NCBI GenBank assembly: GCA_900095095.1
Contig: FMBT01000553.1
Coordinates: 1 to 54,507 of the forward strand
Reading direction: 5' to 3'
DNA: 54,507 nucleotides
From: Fragilariopsis cylindrus CCMP1102
Lineage: Eukaryota > Bacillariophyta > Bacillariophyceae > Bacillariales > Bacillariaceae
Position numbers and translations under genes: made by a program
Notes under the pieces: model-generated
What the model was told of the DNA's origin: nothing
Seen by the model: the letters and a program-made list of their open reading frames with translations, nothing else
Database searches by the model: none
Shown here: piece after piece, positions 1 through 11,625 of the stretch
How positions within the stretch are numbered: position 1 is the first letter of the stretch
How the letters are laid out: the number at the start of each line of letters is the position of its first letter

Positions 1-1
1 A

Positions 2-196
2 ATGTTTAACCGTACCACATTGGGGACCGACACGTGTGTTCGCTTCATCGAGGCACCTACACCTTCTCCTATTACTGTCAAACCTACTACAAAGTCTCAG
101 AAAAAAGGAAAAGCATCAACCAAGAAGACAAAAAAGAAGAATCCAGCAAGTAGACAGCATCGTACATTTAAGATATCACTGAATCATAACAAGTAG
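2..196 (+). CDS. C-terminal end of an unidentified gene, cut by the window edge
   Basis: An open frame runs in from the left edge and stops at 196. The visible part (about 64 residues) has a short Pro/Thr-rich segment followed by a strongly basic Lys-rich tail (SQKKGKASTKKTKKKN). It has no recognisable domain. The apparent Met at base 2 need not be the true start, because the frame is open to the window edge. It could be the tail of a nuclear or ribosome-associated protein, or chance. I cannot assign a function. Confidence 0.3.
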   Translation: MFNRTTLGTDTCVRFIEAPTPSPITVKPTTKSQKKGKASTKKTKKKNPASRQHRTFKISLNHNK

Positions 197-1345
197 ATAA
201 AAAAACATATATAGAGAGTAATACAATGAACTAAATCGAATTAAATTTAAAAACAAAGACCAATCTTGTGTGTCAATTGTTATGTTTTGAGCATTCTTTA
301 GCATGTGCTATATTTTGCTTTGTACTGCACAGCACCTACCATAGCTTCTATATTATTGGTAGTAGTGCTCATGAGTTACTTCACCTTGTTCTCTAACAGC
401 TAATAGCTCTACCAGCAATTCATCTCTATAGGTTTGTTCCTGTTTGAAATAGTAGTACGTACTACTTCCTGATATTTCTATATAGCTATCTCAAGTGCGC
501 ATTGACTTTAAATATTTCACGATTCGATTTGATTATTCATTCGAATGATCATTCTTAAATAAAAATGAGGCGAACATGTCCTCCGTTCGACATTAAAATT
601 TCATCATTACTCTGTGCGCGAAACTGGTACAGTAGCGCGAAGTGAGAAGATCTGAAAAGAGATCTTGTACACGGTACAGTACTCAAACTTGACTTGTACA
701 GCCATACCGGTACGACATGATGACAACTTAACAACGTATACTGCAACAAAATAAATGAAGTCTGCGTGGCGTGATGATATGGCTGATTATTATTTTATTC
801 GAACTACAGTACTTCTTATTACACAGTATTACAATGTTATGATACCGTATGGATTGACTTTTGACGTGGATATGGCTGAGAGTGTTGTCACGAATGAAAT
901 AACGCGCGATTGACGTCGTCGCCTGATCTGAATGATGAGAACACAACATAATTGAGAACACGTGACTGAAATGAGTGTAGAACCCACCTAACAGTACTGT
1001 AGGCCCAGTGAAGCGCGGACTAAGCACGCGCCCCCTGGTAGCGCGAAACTGGTAGCGGTAGCGCGAAATATATAGTATGAAAGAGAAGATTTGAAAAAGA
1101 AGATGATATAATGAAAAATGTGTATGGAAAGCAATATACTGTACGATAAAAACGAAGGAGAAAATATATAACAAGACAAAGAAAGACAAAAGGCATTCTG
1201 AAAGAGACACAACACATGCTGCTAACCTAACACTGCTCTCTTTCAACACGCACGCAGACATTCTCATATCATATCATATTATCATCGATTGCGATCATTA
1301 TCATTGTTGTTGTTGTTATTGTTGACCATCTAGTTATCATTCAAA
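197..1345. other. Intergenic region upstream of the ABC transporter gene
   Basis: No convincing gene is seen on either strand. It holds two related patches with the shared words GCGCGAAACTGGTA and GTAGCGCGAA (about 615-650 and 1031-1070), each followed by a GAGAAGAT-like purine stretch. A TTG/TTA microsatellite (about 1302-1325) lies just before the start codon at 1346 and is presumably 5' UTR. Confidence 0.4.
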
Positions 1346-4300
1346 ATGATGGTTGGTAAGGTATCATCGCCTACTGTCGTTAATAGTAGTACTTGTAATA
1401 CTCATGGAAGTGATGATTTAAGTAGGAATAATAATAATAACAATAGTAACACTGTCACAAACACAACCGATAGGGAAGATTCGTTTTCAAAAGAGGATGA
1501 TCGTGACAACAATAATGAGTATAATGAACACGATAAGGATAAGGCTGCGCAATTACATGGTGTGAAAGCAAATATTAATAGGAAATTTTTCGTTAATGCA
1601 TGGAGATTGATACGTATTATAACATACTATCATCCATTATACATGATGATTACAGAATTTGTATTTGTGATTGCTTTCACATGTTTATTATTAACTTTAT
1701 TACCGGTACCAGCAAGTTATGGTGCCTTGTCGGAACCAGTATCACGATCAATATCATTAGGAATCATTTTACCATTTTTATGTGGTTCAATTGGAATACA
1801 ATTAATCTATGCCTATGTCACTATTCATTCGAAAAAACAGAAAAAGAAGAAACAGAAGTTCCAGTGGACCACTGAATTAAAAAAACGATCTATACCCTTA
1901 TTATTTTTATTCGCTCAAGCTTATAATATAGCAGGATTCTTTACCATGATTATACCATCCTTAATGTATATGGCATTGGTCTCCAATCCACCAAATTGTG
2001 TCGACTTTCCACAACTGATTGGACAGGCGATGAAATATATTATTGTAGTATCAATCATGAAAGCTATATTATATTTTTATACAGATAGTTGTACCTTATT
2101 ATGGCGTCAGGTATTAACAACCAAACTACACATTCTCTATACAAGACGTGGAAAAGCTTATTATCAATTATTATTATTATTTCCATCATCCACCACTATT
2201 AGTAGTAGTAAGAAGGGAGTTATTAATAATAATGGTATTGATAATCCGGATCAACGGATGACACAAGAAATATTATATTGGTGTACCAACTTAAGTCTGT
2301 TGTTACAAACCGTTGCAATATCCATATTTGATATTGTTTGGTACACATTGCAAACATGGATCATTACTGGTTGGCCGGGACCGACTATTATTGTTGGATA
2401 TTTTATTGTAAGTACCATTGTTACTCAAGTATTTGCACGACGTGTTCCCACATTACTAGCATTGGCAGATGAAGCCGAAGGTGATTTTCGGATCGTCCAT
2501 ACGACGTTACTACAACAAGCAGAAGCAACGGCCATGATGTCAGGAGGACATCCTGAACAACTTGCGTTGAATGAAAGTTTGAATTTACTGTTAAAACGAC
2601 GATGGAGATATATTCGACGTCAAGCGTTATTGCAATTTGATATATTTGTATGGCAATATACGGGAAGTATTATGAATTATATCGCTATTGCTATTGCAGT
2701 CTGTAGTGGACTATACACTAATTTGGAACCGAATGAATTAAGTAGTTTGATTTCCAGGGGGAGTTCCTTTGGTACGTATACTGTATACGAACGACCATGT
2801 ACTTTTCTCTACCTATATTTTCAACGAGATTTTTCTTACATCATTTATTTTGTTTTTTGATTCCGAATATTTTCTCTTATTTCTACTGGAACTCAATCAT
2901 TATTATTATCACTATATCTGGTTATGTACAAAACAAATGCTCGTACAAACATACATACACATATGCATATGCATCCATCACACCCTCTGCTACTTTGTAT
3001 ACTTCTGTCATTATTATTATTAGCGTAAGTTTTTGTAGTGATTCTGCACAAAAGGGAAAGAACGCAGTCGAGTATTTTGTTTCATTATTCAATAATTTCA
3101 TCCACTCATTGACATTTTCTATTTGTTTTGTTTTGTTTTGTTTTCTATCTATCTATATTCATTTCATAATAATTAGAATTTCAATGATGTATGGATTTAC
3201 ACAATTATTATCAGCTACTGTAACATTAGCCGAATTGGCGGGACATACGTATCGTGTGATTGAATTAATCGATTGTTTATCGGATGTCGAAGAAATAGCT
3301 ACACAATGGTCACGTGATGAGAATTATAATGATGAGAATGATGAAAATGATAATGATAATGATAATAGTGATAATGGTAATAGTAATGATGATGATAACA
3401 AGACCACCCAAAATAGGCACCACGAGGCAGTTACAGCTAGTACCAATAACAATAATAATACCCAGTTGCATCGAATCAAGTTAGAGCTTACGATGGATGA
3501 TATCACTACAACTACAGGTATTAATTCAGAATCATTACCATCATCATCGTCCATTCGCTTACTTACATCGTTGCGTTTATGTGTTAGTGTACCAACAAAT
3601 CCGAATGTTCCACCGGTATTGTTACGAACAACTACTACTGCTGCTGCTGGTGAAGGTGATAATAATAGTACCACTAATAACAACAACAATAACAACAGTG
3701 GTAATAACAGTGATGATATTGGTAATAATAACTTTTTGATTCAATCAAAATATCGTGGTGATGTACCATTATTGAATAATATTACGATTGATGTCAAACC
3801 AAAAGGGAAGATTCTGATTCGTGGTCCACCGGGAGTCGGAAAAAGTTCAATTCTTCGTACCGTTTGTCGATTGTGGCCCATGGGACAACCTATTAGTGAT
3901 GGTGTTGATAATAATACTCGTGATGATGAGACTGGATTATTATCATCGCCATCATCATCCGTGATGTCTTGTATCCCACCTATATGGGATCATTACTCGT
4001 CGTCGTTGTTGCCTGCGGCAACTGCTGCTACAGTGAAACGTGATAATCGTGATAATCGTGATAGTAATGGTAGTAGTAGTGATGCATTAGTGTACTTAGC
4101 ATTACCACAGGCAGCACCATTCCGAATTGGAATGCAAACAAGTTTGTTTGAACAATTGACATATCCATTGATTATATCCAAAAGGGATACAAATGTTCGT
4201 AGAAAAGTAAAAGAAGCATTACAAATTGTTGGATTGCCACAAATAGTAGTCAAAGCAAATGGATTAGATACGAAACATTCTCACAGGATGTGGACCACAA

Positions 4301-4756
4301 TGATGTCTCCTGGACAACGTCAATTATTTGCCTGTGCTCGTGTATTTGTACATATGCCAGCTTTAGTTTTATTAGATGAAGCTACTAGGTACGTACACGG
4401 ATATAATGTACACATACACATATACATATATCGCCCAATTCCTATCCAGCTCTTTAACGATTTACGACTAGTAACCAATACCACTAACATTGCGTTCATC
4501 TTTCTTGCTTTTTATTATATCCTTTTTTCTATTCTATTGTATCCATAGTTCCATGCCTGCTGTGGACGAAGAGCGTATTTACAAAGCATTGGCAGAAAAG
4601 GGGATCGCATATGTTTCGGTGGGTCATCGAGATTCATTAATTGTCCATCACGAACAAATCGTCGATTGTGCTGCAATGATGCCTGGTGAGGCAGCAGCAG
4701 CTGCTGCTGCTGATGATGCTGCTGCTATCTTCGCCATCAATAAGAAAAGTCTATGA
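1346..4756 (+). CDS. ABC half-transporter, subfamily D (peroxisomal type), three exons
   Basis: Three exons are proposed: about 1346-2775, 3177-4388 and 4549-4756 (about 949 aa). Exon 1 has a disordered Asn/Asp-rich N-terminus, then several membrane helices. It also has NPDQRMTQE and a GDFRIVH segment (matching the EGEFR-type element), both characteristic of ABCD proteins. Exon 2 carries the nucleotide-binding domain: Walker A GPPGVGKSS (about residue 693), signature MSPGQRQ (about 853) and Walker B ALVLLDEAT. Exon 3 supplies the residues after Walker B and the H-loop VSVGHRDS. Intron 2 (4389-4548) joins LLDEATS to SMPAVDE exactly, with donor GTACGT and acceptor ATAG. Intron 1 is less certain: the strong donor at 2772 breaks the frame, whereas a donor at 2776 keeps it. 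Asn/Asp-rich insertions precede Walker A and lengthen the protein beyond the usual 650-750 aa. ABCD half-transporters dimerise and import fatty acyl-CoAs into peroxisomes; that role here is inferred. Confidence 0.85.
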
Positions 4757-6120
4757 AGGAAAAGATAATCTAGTAATAGAAAGATAAATGGTACCTGCCT
4801 CCTCGTCTTTGATTTTTGAAGGGCCATACAGTGCACGCATCGATACAAATATACGTCAAAAATAATATTAGAGGAGAGTAATGTTTTCCTTAAATATTAT
4901 ATACAGGAATTCATACGAAGTCGTTTTATTATAATTAAAATATTTCTGTGATAAACTTTCGTTTCATTTTCATAGTACACGAGATCGGTAAAATAGAAAT
5001 TTCGGCGATTATTTTGAGATATAAATTGAACCTTCTTTATTATAGTGCATAATTACAGTTGTAATCGTCGTCTTCTTTACCTTCTTTACTGTCATACTAC
5101 CTTGAATCTTTCCACTCCACTCCACACCATTCCATTCCAATATCCGTCAACAGCTTGATCTGATCGATAGTGAGAGAAGTGTATATCAAAAATAATTCTC
5201 CTTCAACGTTTGTATTCTGTACGCTGATATAGGCCATCTATGCTGCTTGGCCAACGGTGTAGATCTTTTTTCATTGTACGGAACGTTATAGTTTCCAGTT
5301 TGTTGTTGGAACTGTAGGAGCTGTGCAACGTTATCATCCCAGGACGCTGCATGGGTTTTGATTGTTCTCTCTTTTCTTGCCATTCATAAAAAAAAAAATT
5401 AGGATTTATTTTTGATTCACCAACCATTTTCCTATAATTTAGGATTGAGTTGAAACCTTACGAGGGACCTCACAGTCACCATTCATGATTCATGACCTCA
5501 CGAAGCAGTTGAATCATCACGGCCTAAGTATCGTTTTCATTGACATCAAATTTGTCATTGTGATTGTCATCGTCGCTAGAGTTTTCTTCTTTGTTAACTG
5601 AATGAATTGTTTTTAAACAATTGAAAAAGAGAAAGAAACAACTATCCGACTCCCGCAGGATCGCACACAAGAGAATGTGCCGTGATTGAGACGAAAAGAT
5701 TTAGTCACGAATTGGCGTGATGTTGATGATGCGCGATCTTCACAAATTCACGATCTTTCATCTTCCATCTTCTACTGTAATGCATGCTGTGTAATGTTAC
5801 CGTACATCTATCATTTCGCTCGCCTTCTTCCTATTTCGTTTTGTCACTTGCGACACACAAAGAACACGCCTCTTCTGAATTTTATGCGAGCAGAACCCAC
5901 ATTTTTGTCGAAAACGAGTTTAAACGGACAAAAATTACAGATACGTCGTGACACGTGGTCGAATCGACACCATCGGTAGTTCAAGATACTGCCAGAGTTC
6001 TAGGCAGTAGGAAAGAATTTTCTTTTGCCATTACTGTACTGTACTTCACTCATATTTAACACAAACAAATAATTGATCTTCGCCAAACCAAATTAAAAGA
6101 CATAAAGTTAAACAAATACA
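4757..6120. other. Intergenic region, no gene recognised
   Basis: About 1.36 kb of AT-rich DNA between the ABC transporter and the small secreted protein gene. Short open frames on both strands have no domain, no signal peptide and no coding character. I see no RNA gene or clear repeat. The last 60 bases are A-rich and are presumably promoter and 5' UTR of the gene at 6121. Confidence 0.4.
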
Positions 6121-6519
6121 ATGATGTTCTTTCCCCGCTTCAATACCGTATTTCTTGTTGCTGTTGCAACTTCTTTCTTCGTTGCTAACGTCGTTGACGG
6201 TGCCGTACAATGCTGTGGTGAAAATTGTGAAGGATACTCATGTACGGGTTTTGCAAGCATAATGTGTCCACCAGAAGTCGGTGGTCAACTAGTTTGCAGT
6301 GCTCCTAAAATATCACAAAGTGGAGAATATTTGTACCGAACTAATAACAGTACTATTATGAAAGGAAACACTGATACTATGGATATGGATGATATTGGTG
6401 TTATGGATACGGATGAATCAGGCAGCGCTGTTGTTGGTATTATTAGCAACAATGCAGTGGTATCATCCTTACTTCTTGCCGTTGGTGGTGTTGCCGCCGC
6501 CGCTATTGCTGGTCTTTAA
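6121..6519 (+). CDS. Small secreted Cys-containing protein, probably GPI-anchored
   Basis: 132 residues in a single exon. The N-terminus is a clear signal peptide (hydrophobic core VFLVAVATSFFVANVV, likely cleaved before AVQCCGENC). A short Cys-rich module follows with Cys residues in CCGENCEGYSC, IMCPP and LVCSA. An Asp/Met-rich spacer (DTMDMDDIGVMDTDES) comes next. The last about 30 residues are small and hydrophobic, with no charged end after AAAIAGL. A signal peptide plus an uncharged hydrophobic C-terminal tail preceded by a small-residue SGSA-like site is the arrangement of GPI-anchored surface proteins. A plain C-terminal membrane anchor is the alternative. Six to seven Cys in about 30 residues suggest a compact disulfide domain. 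I do not recognise the family. Confidence 0.7.
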   Translation: MMFFPRFNTVFLVAVATSFFVANVVDGAVQCCGENCEGYSCTGFASIMCPPEVGGQLVCSAPKISQSGEYLYRTNNSTIMKGNTDTMDMDDIGVMDTDESGSAVVGIISNNAVVSSLLLAVGGVAAAAIAGL

Positions 6520-6952
6520 GTTGATTTAAGAATGACAAACGAGAAGAAGGAAGAAGAGTAAACAAATCAAAATTATAACAAGCAGTTGGATCGGACACGG
6601 AAGGTGTAAATAAAAAAGAGGAAAGAAAAATGAGCAAAAGCGATGTACCGTTTTGTTCTCCTTTTTCATTTGTAATGTGTATGTGTGTTAAGAACTAACA
6701 GTAATATAAAGAAATTAGAACTAAATCTTTAGAAGGATTTTTTTTTAAATTCTATTATATTAATCCTTTTGACTAAGTTAGACTACAGATAGTTCAGTTG
6801 GCATATTTTTCTATTAGTGGAACTAGAAATTTTTAACTAAATAAAATATAAAACACAAAAATTCGATAGTACGTGTAGGTAGGTGTACTCTGTATATTCT
6901 CTCTCTCTCTCTCTCTCACTCTTCTTCTTTGTTATTGTTTTCGTGGTAAGAT
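6520..6952. other. 3' region between convergent genes
   Basis: AT-rich sequence between the 3' ends of the secreted protein gene (+) and the low-complexity gene (-). It holds candidate AATAAA-like polyadenylation words (around 6609 and 6840) and a (CT)n microsatellite at about 6899-6917. No gene is seen. Confidence 0.4.
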
Positions 6953-9900
6953 CTACAATTCTTCTAAACCACCTCCTCCAACGGGCATAGACAATACCTC
7001 AAAACCCGTTTCAACACCAAGTATTGTTTCTTCAGCGGCCATCGCACGATTCATACTACTTCTTTTACTTGCAAACACATTTAGTAGTTGTTTTTGTTCT
7101 AATGCTTCAGCTTTACGATCAAGTTTTTCCATCCGTTCGACACGTAACTTAAATTGATCATTCTTCTTCATAAGTCGATCGAGGAGTCTAATATCCTTTA
7201 GGGGATCCTTCATTGATGTTCTGTTACCATTTGCCCCTGCTACGGAAATAATGCTCCGTGAACAAGATGCAACACTTCGTCTACCAGAGGTGGCACTTCC
7301 TTCTTCTGCCTCTGCCTCTTTTTTATCGGCAGCGACAGCGGCCTTCCCAAAAGAAATCTCTTTAATCTTTGGCATGGACGAAGTCGTCTTTGACGATGAT
7401 AATTTCTTACTATTCCTATTATTGCTCTTCCTTAATTTCTTTGCTCGTTTCATTGATGCCTTCAGAAGGTACGGTACTGACATAATCGAACTGGTCGACT
7501 TTTTTGACGTTGTTGAAATTGTAGATACATGATCATCCTCTTCATCATCCTTATTGTTACTGATTTCCACAACCATCTCGACCAAAGCCTTTACTTCGTC
7601 GTTTGACACTACTGATACTGGATTATTAGTATCTTCATTATCAACGACGACGACGACGACATCATCATCGGAACCAGCAGCTCCATCTCTAGTATTGTCA
7701 CTCACTTCACCCTTACTTTGTTGATCTTCTCCTTCTCCTTCATCTCCATCTGAATCTCTCGATCGATTTCCTTCTTGCTGTTGCTGTACTTGTACGATTT
7801 CTACTTCTTTATTCTTTATATTGGTGCTGATAATAGAAGAGCTACCGACACGGTATCATCATTCGTATCAACATTCGTATCTGTCTCCTCACTGCTGTTG
7901 TTGTTGCGATTATTGGATGATGTTGAGGACAAAGCAGAATCATCATTGTCATCTTCTAAACCGAACACTCCAAAACTGCTTCTTGTTACCTTGATTGGTA
8001 TATCTTCCATAATGGGTTCCTCAACAACATTCCAAAATGGTTTTAATTTTAATTTATTATTGTAACCATACAATACCGATGACACTGGAGATTTCATTTC
8101 CTTCTTTTTGCTGCTGCTAGGACGATACCGACGAATAGTACTCGGTGGTGGTTCCGTTTGGGCACTCTTACAGTCATAATCATCATCGTCATCATCGTCA
8201 ACATCATCATTGTCATCCTCATTTTCATTTTTGATGTTCACACTTCTACTTCTACTACTACCACCAAAAGTAGACATCCGAGTAAAACATTTCGGTGGTG
8301 TTAGAATCTCACTATACATTCTACGAATGGCTATGTCCTCTAGAGAAGATGCCACTGATACATTATCATTATCATCATTACCATCATCTACTGCTACTAC
8401 TGTAAGAATACTTTGTGAACCAGATGCAACACTTCGTGTTTCCTCCTCCTCCTTCTCTTTTTCATCAACACTACGATCCTCATGATCATCATCTACTGCC
8501 CCTGCTACGGAAATAATGCTCCGTGAACAAGATGCAACACTTCGTCTACCAGAGTTGGCACTTCCTTCTTCTGCCTCTGTCTCTTTTTCATCGGCAGCGA
8601 CAGCGATAGCGATAGCGGTATCAACATCAACGTCGTTATTTTTATCATCTCCAGTTCCAGCTGTTTCAGTAGTTGTTTCTTCAATTTCCTTTTTTCCTTC
8701 TTGATCAAATTGATTAACACCATAATCATTACCATCATCATGGTCTTCATCTTCATCTTCATCTTCATCTAATGCACTCATTGCTGTTATATTCATTGCA
8801 CCAACTGCAACAATTGGAGGTGCAACATCATCAAATAAGTAAGCAGCACAATCATGATGATATTTACTTCTTTTAATTCTTGCAGGTGTGATACCACATC
8901 GTGCCATTCTTGTTGTTACTACGAGGGTTGCGTCGTCGTCTGGTGAGGTGGACGAGAAGGAGGAGGAAGATAGAGGAGGAGCTGTAATAGTAGCTTGATT
9001 TCCAGCACCAACAACAACAACAACGGCAGTTGCTGCCTCTGCGTCCCTTTCAGTTGTGGTAATAACAGCCGTAGGAGCAGTAGATTTCTGGTTCATCTTT
9101 CCTTTTTTTCGTCACTTGTTGATGATGTCATGATCACGACGCATGCTTCTTCTTTCTCCGGAGTGCGTTTGTCTTCGACGATGACATTAACGATACTGTT
9201 ATTGACATCATCATCTCCACCATTATTCGAAGTCGTATTAGACCTATTGTCTTCTTGGTGTTCTTGTTGACCCTCTACACTAGTATCCGTCATCGTTGTC
9301 GTAAAAGATGCAGATGTTGGTGGTGTTGATACTACAGAAATATCATCATCATCATCAATATTGTTTCCTAATGTTAACAATAATAATGCATCATCACCAC
9401 TGTCCGATAAACCAGCAACATCAACATCATCATTGTAGTAGGATTGAAGAATCGAATGGTTTTTTTCTTCTTCATCACCACCACTACCACATTCAACAAT
9501 ACCACCAATACCACCACTGCCACATTCACCCCAACGAACATACTTAGTTTTCCTACGAATCAATGATTTTGGATACCATGCTGGTCGGATTCTATTATGA
9601 CCCGTACTACGAATAGGTGCGTTCTTCTTCTTAGTACGTCCACTTATTCCACTTCCAAAGAATGATGAAAATAATCCACTATTACTAGTACTTTTCTTAC
9701 CATTCTCTTTGTTAGTAGTAGCATCGTCGGTATCCTCGTTATTATGAGCAGACCCTGATGTTGTATTAGTGAGATTTTCACCTTCCTCCCATGAGGATGG
9801 ATTTGGTCCTGCAAGAAAATTAACAGTGTCCAATACAATTCTACGATCAACACAAAGTAAGTCTGGTAATATTTCAATACAATCAGCTGCAACTTCTTGT

Positions 9901-10163
9901 GCCCATTCTTCTTCTTGTCCATACACATCTAACACTTCACCACATGATAATAACGGAGGAGGAGCGATACCATCCATAAATCTATTCATTGATCCATTCA
10001 TACCATTTACAACATTACAATAACAGTCTGTAATTATCTGTCCTTTTAATGATTCATTATTCATTGTTGCAATCAACTGACTGTCATTATTGTCATCAGA
10101 GTAGAGTGGACTGTTTTTCTGCTTCTTCTCATCATCATCATTGGTAGTAGTAATACTGCTCAT
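6953..10163 (-). CDS. Large acidic low-complexity protein, one gene broken by two frameshifts
   Basis: Three open segments (10163-9093, 9096-7816 and about 7850-6953) follow in order and read as one protein of about 1070 residues if one base is added at each of two junctions. Reading continues sensibly across both joins, and the region 7706-7815 is also coding-like (QVQQQQEGNRSRDSDGDEGE). The first third has an ordered island (CGEVLDVYGQEEEWAQEVAAD, then LPDLLCVDRRIVLDTVNFLAG) and KYVRWGECG. The rest is Asp/Asn/Ser-rich. A module RSVASCSRSIISVAGA occurs twice, with a third diverged copy RSVASGSQSILTV. The C-terminus is Lys-rich with a coiled-coil-like LDRLMKKNDQFKLRVERME. Junction 1 is A AAA AAG with overlapping TGA stop and ATG (9093-9108). 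Function unknown; signal peptide and membrane helices are absent, so a cytosolic or nuclear location is likely. Confidence 0.6.
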
Positions 10164-11625
10164 AATGTTGATTCGATTCGTACTGCTTCAAAAAGAATAC
10201 TATGATTATGTTGTTGGTCTGTCTACTTTCTCATTCGCTCTTAAAAACGATGGCTTTGTTTGAAAATGTGGAATCTTCAAGCTTTTACTAATAGCTAGTG
10301 ATGATATGGAGTAAAAATGAGATACAGTACCTTACATCATTACTATATCTTTGACGTCCGAATGAGGTATGCACTAAACATCATCATCTACTACTACTAC
10401 TACTACTACTATAAGGAACAAATACTATACAAAAAATTAAGGGTAGTATCATAAAAAAATGAAGGGTAGTATCAGAGAGAACGAGATAAAATGGTGCTTT
10501 TGACCGGACTTTTTTTGTCGTCGTCTTCAAAGATTTATTTCATATTGTATCGCAATAATAATAAAGATACTAAATTTTTGTTGAGATACGGTAGTACCAA
10601 CAAAAAAATAAGAATTTTCTTGATATAAAATGAAGGCACATGTAATAAAATCATAAGTTTTGTCGCCCTCGGTATGCTCGATAAGTGAGAAGAGTCACGC
10701 TAGAAAATCCAATGAATATCCGACATGCTGAGTCTACACTTAAGTACTATCCGTAAACACAATAATTTTTTATGTCTGCGCTCAACGGACAAATTTGTTT
10801 AGCAAAAATTTGTATCATAGACTCTTACTACTGTACTTACGCGAGGAACGCCTCGCTCTCATTATGAACTGCCCATGTAACTACAGTATCTTATCTATTC
10901 CTCATTAAAAAGAAAAGAAAAACACTCGAGTAAAATGCATAACAGAGACGAATTAATTTGCAAGAATCCAATTTTATCTCATACTCATCGATAGATCGAG
11001 CCCAAGAATCTGTTCTTTTTTGGCGGTCTTCAATCATACAGTGTATCAATAAAGTCAGTTAGTCCTTACTTCAGTGCGAAGAAGCTGAGAATTCGAATTA
11101 GAATCAATCGAATAATCGGAATAATTGTTCCTTTTCTTATTCTCTCTGTGACATTACATTACATAGGACTGGATATAAGATCTTGATGTCAAGTAGCGCT
11201 GTGTTGTACGGTAGTGCTTTGTTCTCATAGTAAAAAGTTTACCAGTTATTTATTATTGAAAATAGATTACTTCCCTACTATATACTAGGGTACTGTAGCT
11301 AAAGCAATTGTATTGTGTTTCGGTCGTTGTCGTCGACAAACATTTACGGTATTCAACAAGCCATCAGCCCATCAGCCCATCTGCCCATCAGCCCATCAGC
11401 CCATTAGCCCATCAGCCAGGCGTATATGGTATTCAGCAAGCAAGCAATCAATCAACCAAGATTAAACAATACGATAGTCCGAAATCGTTTTCTGTTATAC
11501 ACAGCCTGAGTATTGATATCCTGAATCCTGAATTCTGACCGGAACCGGAACACGAAATTATCTCCAGACAAGTGAGAGAGAGAAAGAGAGACTCACACAG
11601 CCCTTTCTCAATATTATTAAGAAAA
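10164..11625. other. Intergenic region between divergent low-complexity genes
   Basis: This is presumably the shared upstream region of the genes at 10163 (-) and 11626 (+). It contains a (CTA)n run at about 10389-10411, a partial direct repeat of AAGGGTAGTATCA (about 10439-10473) and the 8-bp minisatellite at 11361-11417. A GA-rich stretch (about 11573-11590) lies just before the start codon. No gene is recognised. Confidence 0.4.
11361..11417. repeat. 8-bp minisatellite, about 7 copies
   Basis: Seven tandem copies of ATCAGCCC with single-base variants (ATCTGCCC, ATTAGCCC). The array is bracketed by the similar words GGTATTCAACAAG and GGTATTCAGCAAG, so a larger unit may once have been duplicated. 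Confidence 0.8.

Noticed and set aside
728..1267. Minus-strand open frame of about 179 codons upstream of the ABC transporter
   Set aside because: Composition is that of translated AT-rich noncoding DNA (Ser/Leu/Phe/Tyr-rich), with no domain, and it covers repeat words and the likely 5' region of the plus-strand gene.
3324..3695. Minus-strand hydrophobic Leu/Val/Ser-rich frame
   Set aside because: It is the reverse of Asn/Asp codon repeats (AAT/GAT/AAC) in the ABC transporter exon; such shadows recur opposite every low-complexity gene here.
7816..7860. A 45-bp intron at the second junction of the acidic gene
   Set aside because: GT...AG pairs in that interval either break the frame or give an intron too short to splice; a missing base in a G run fits better.
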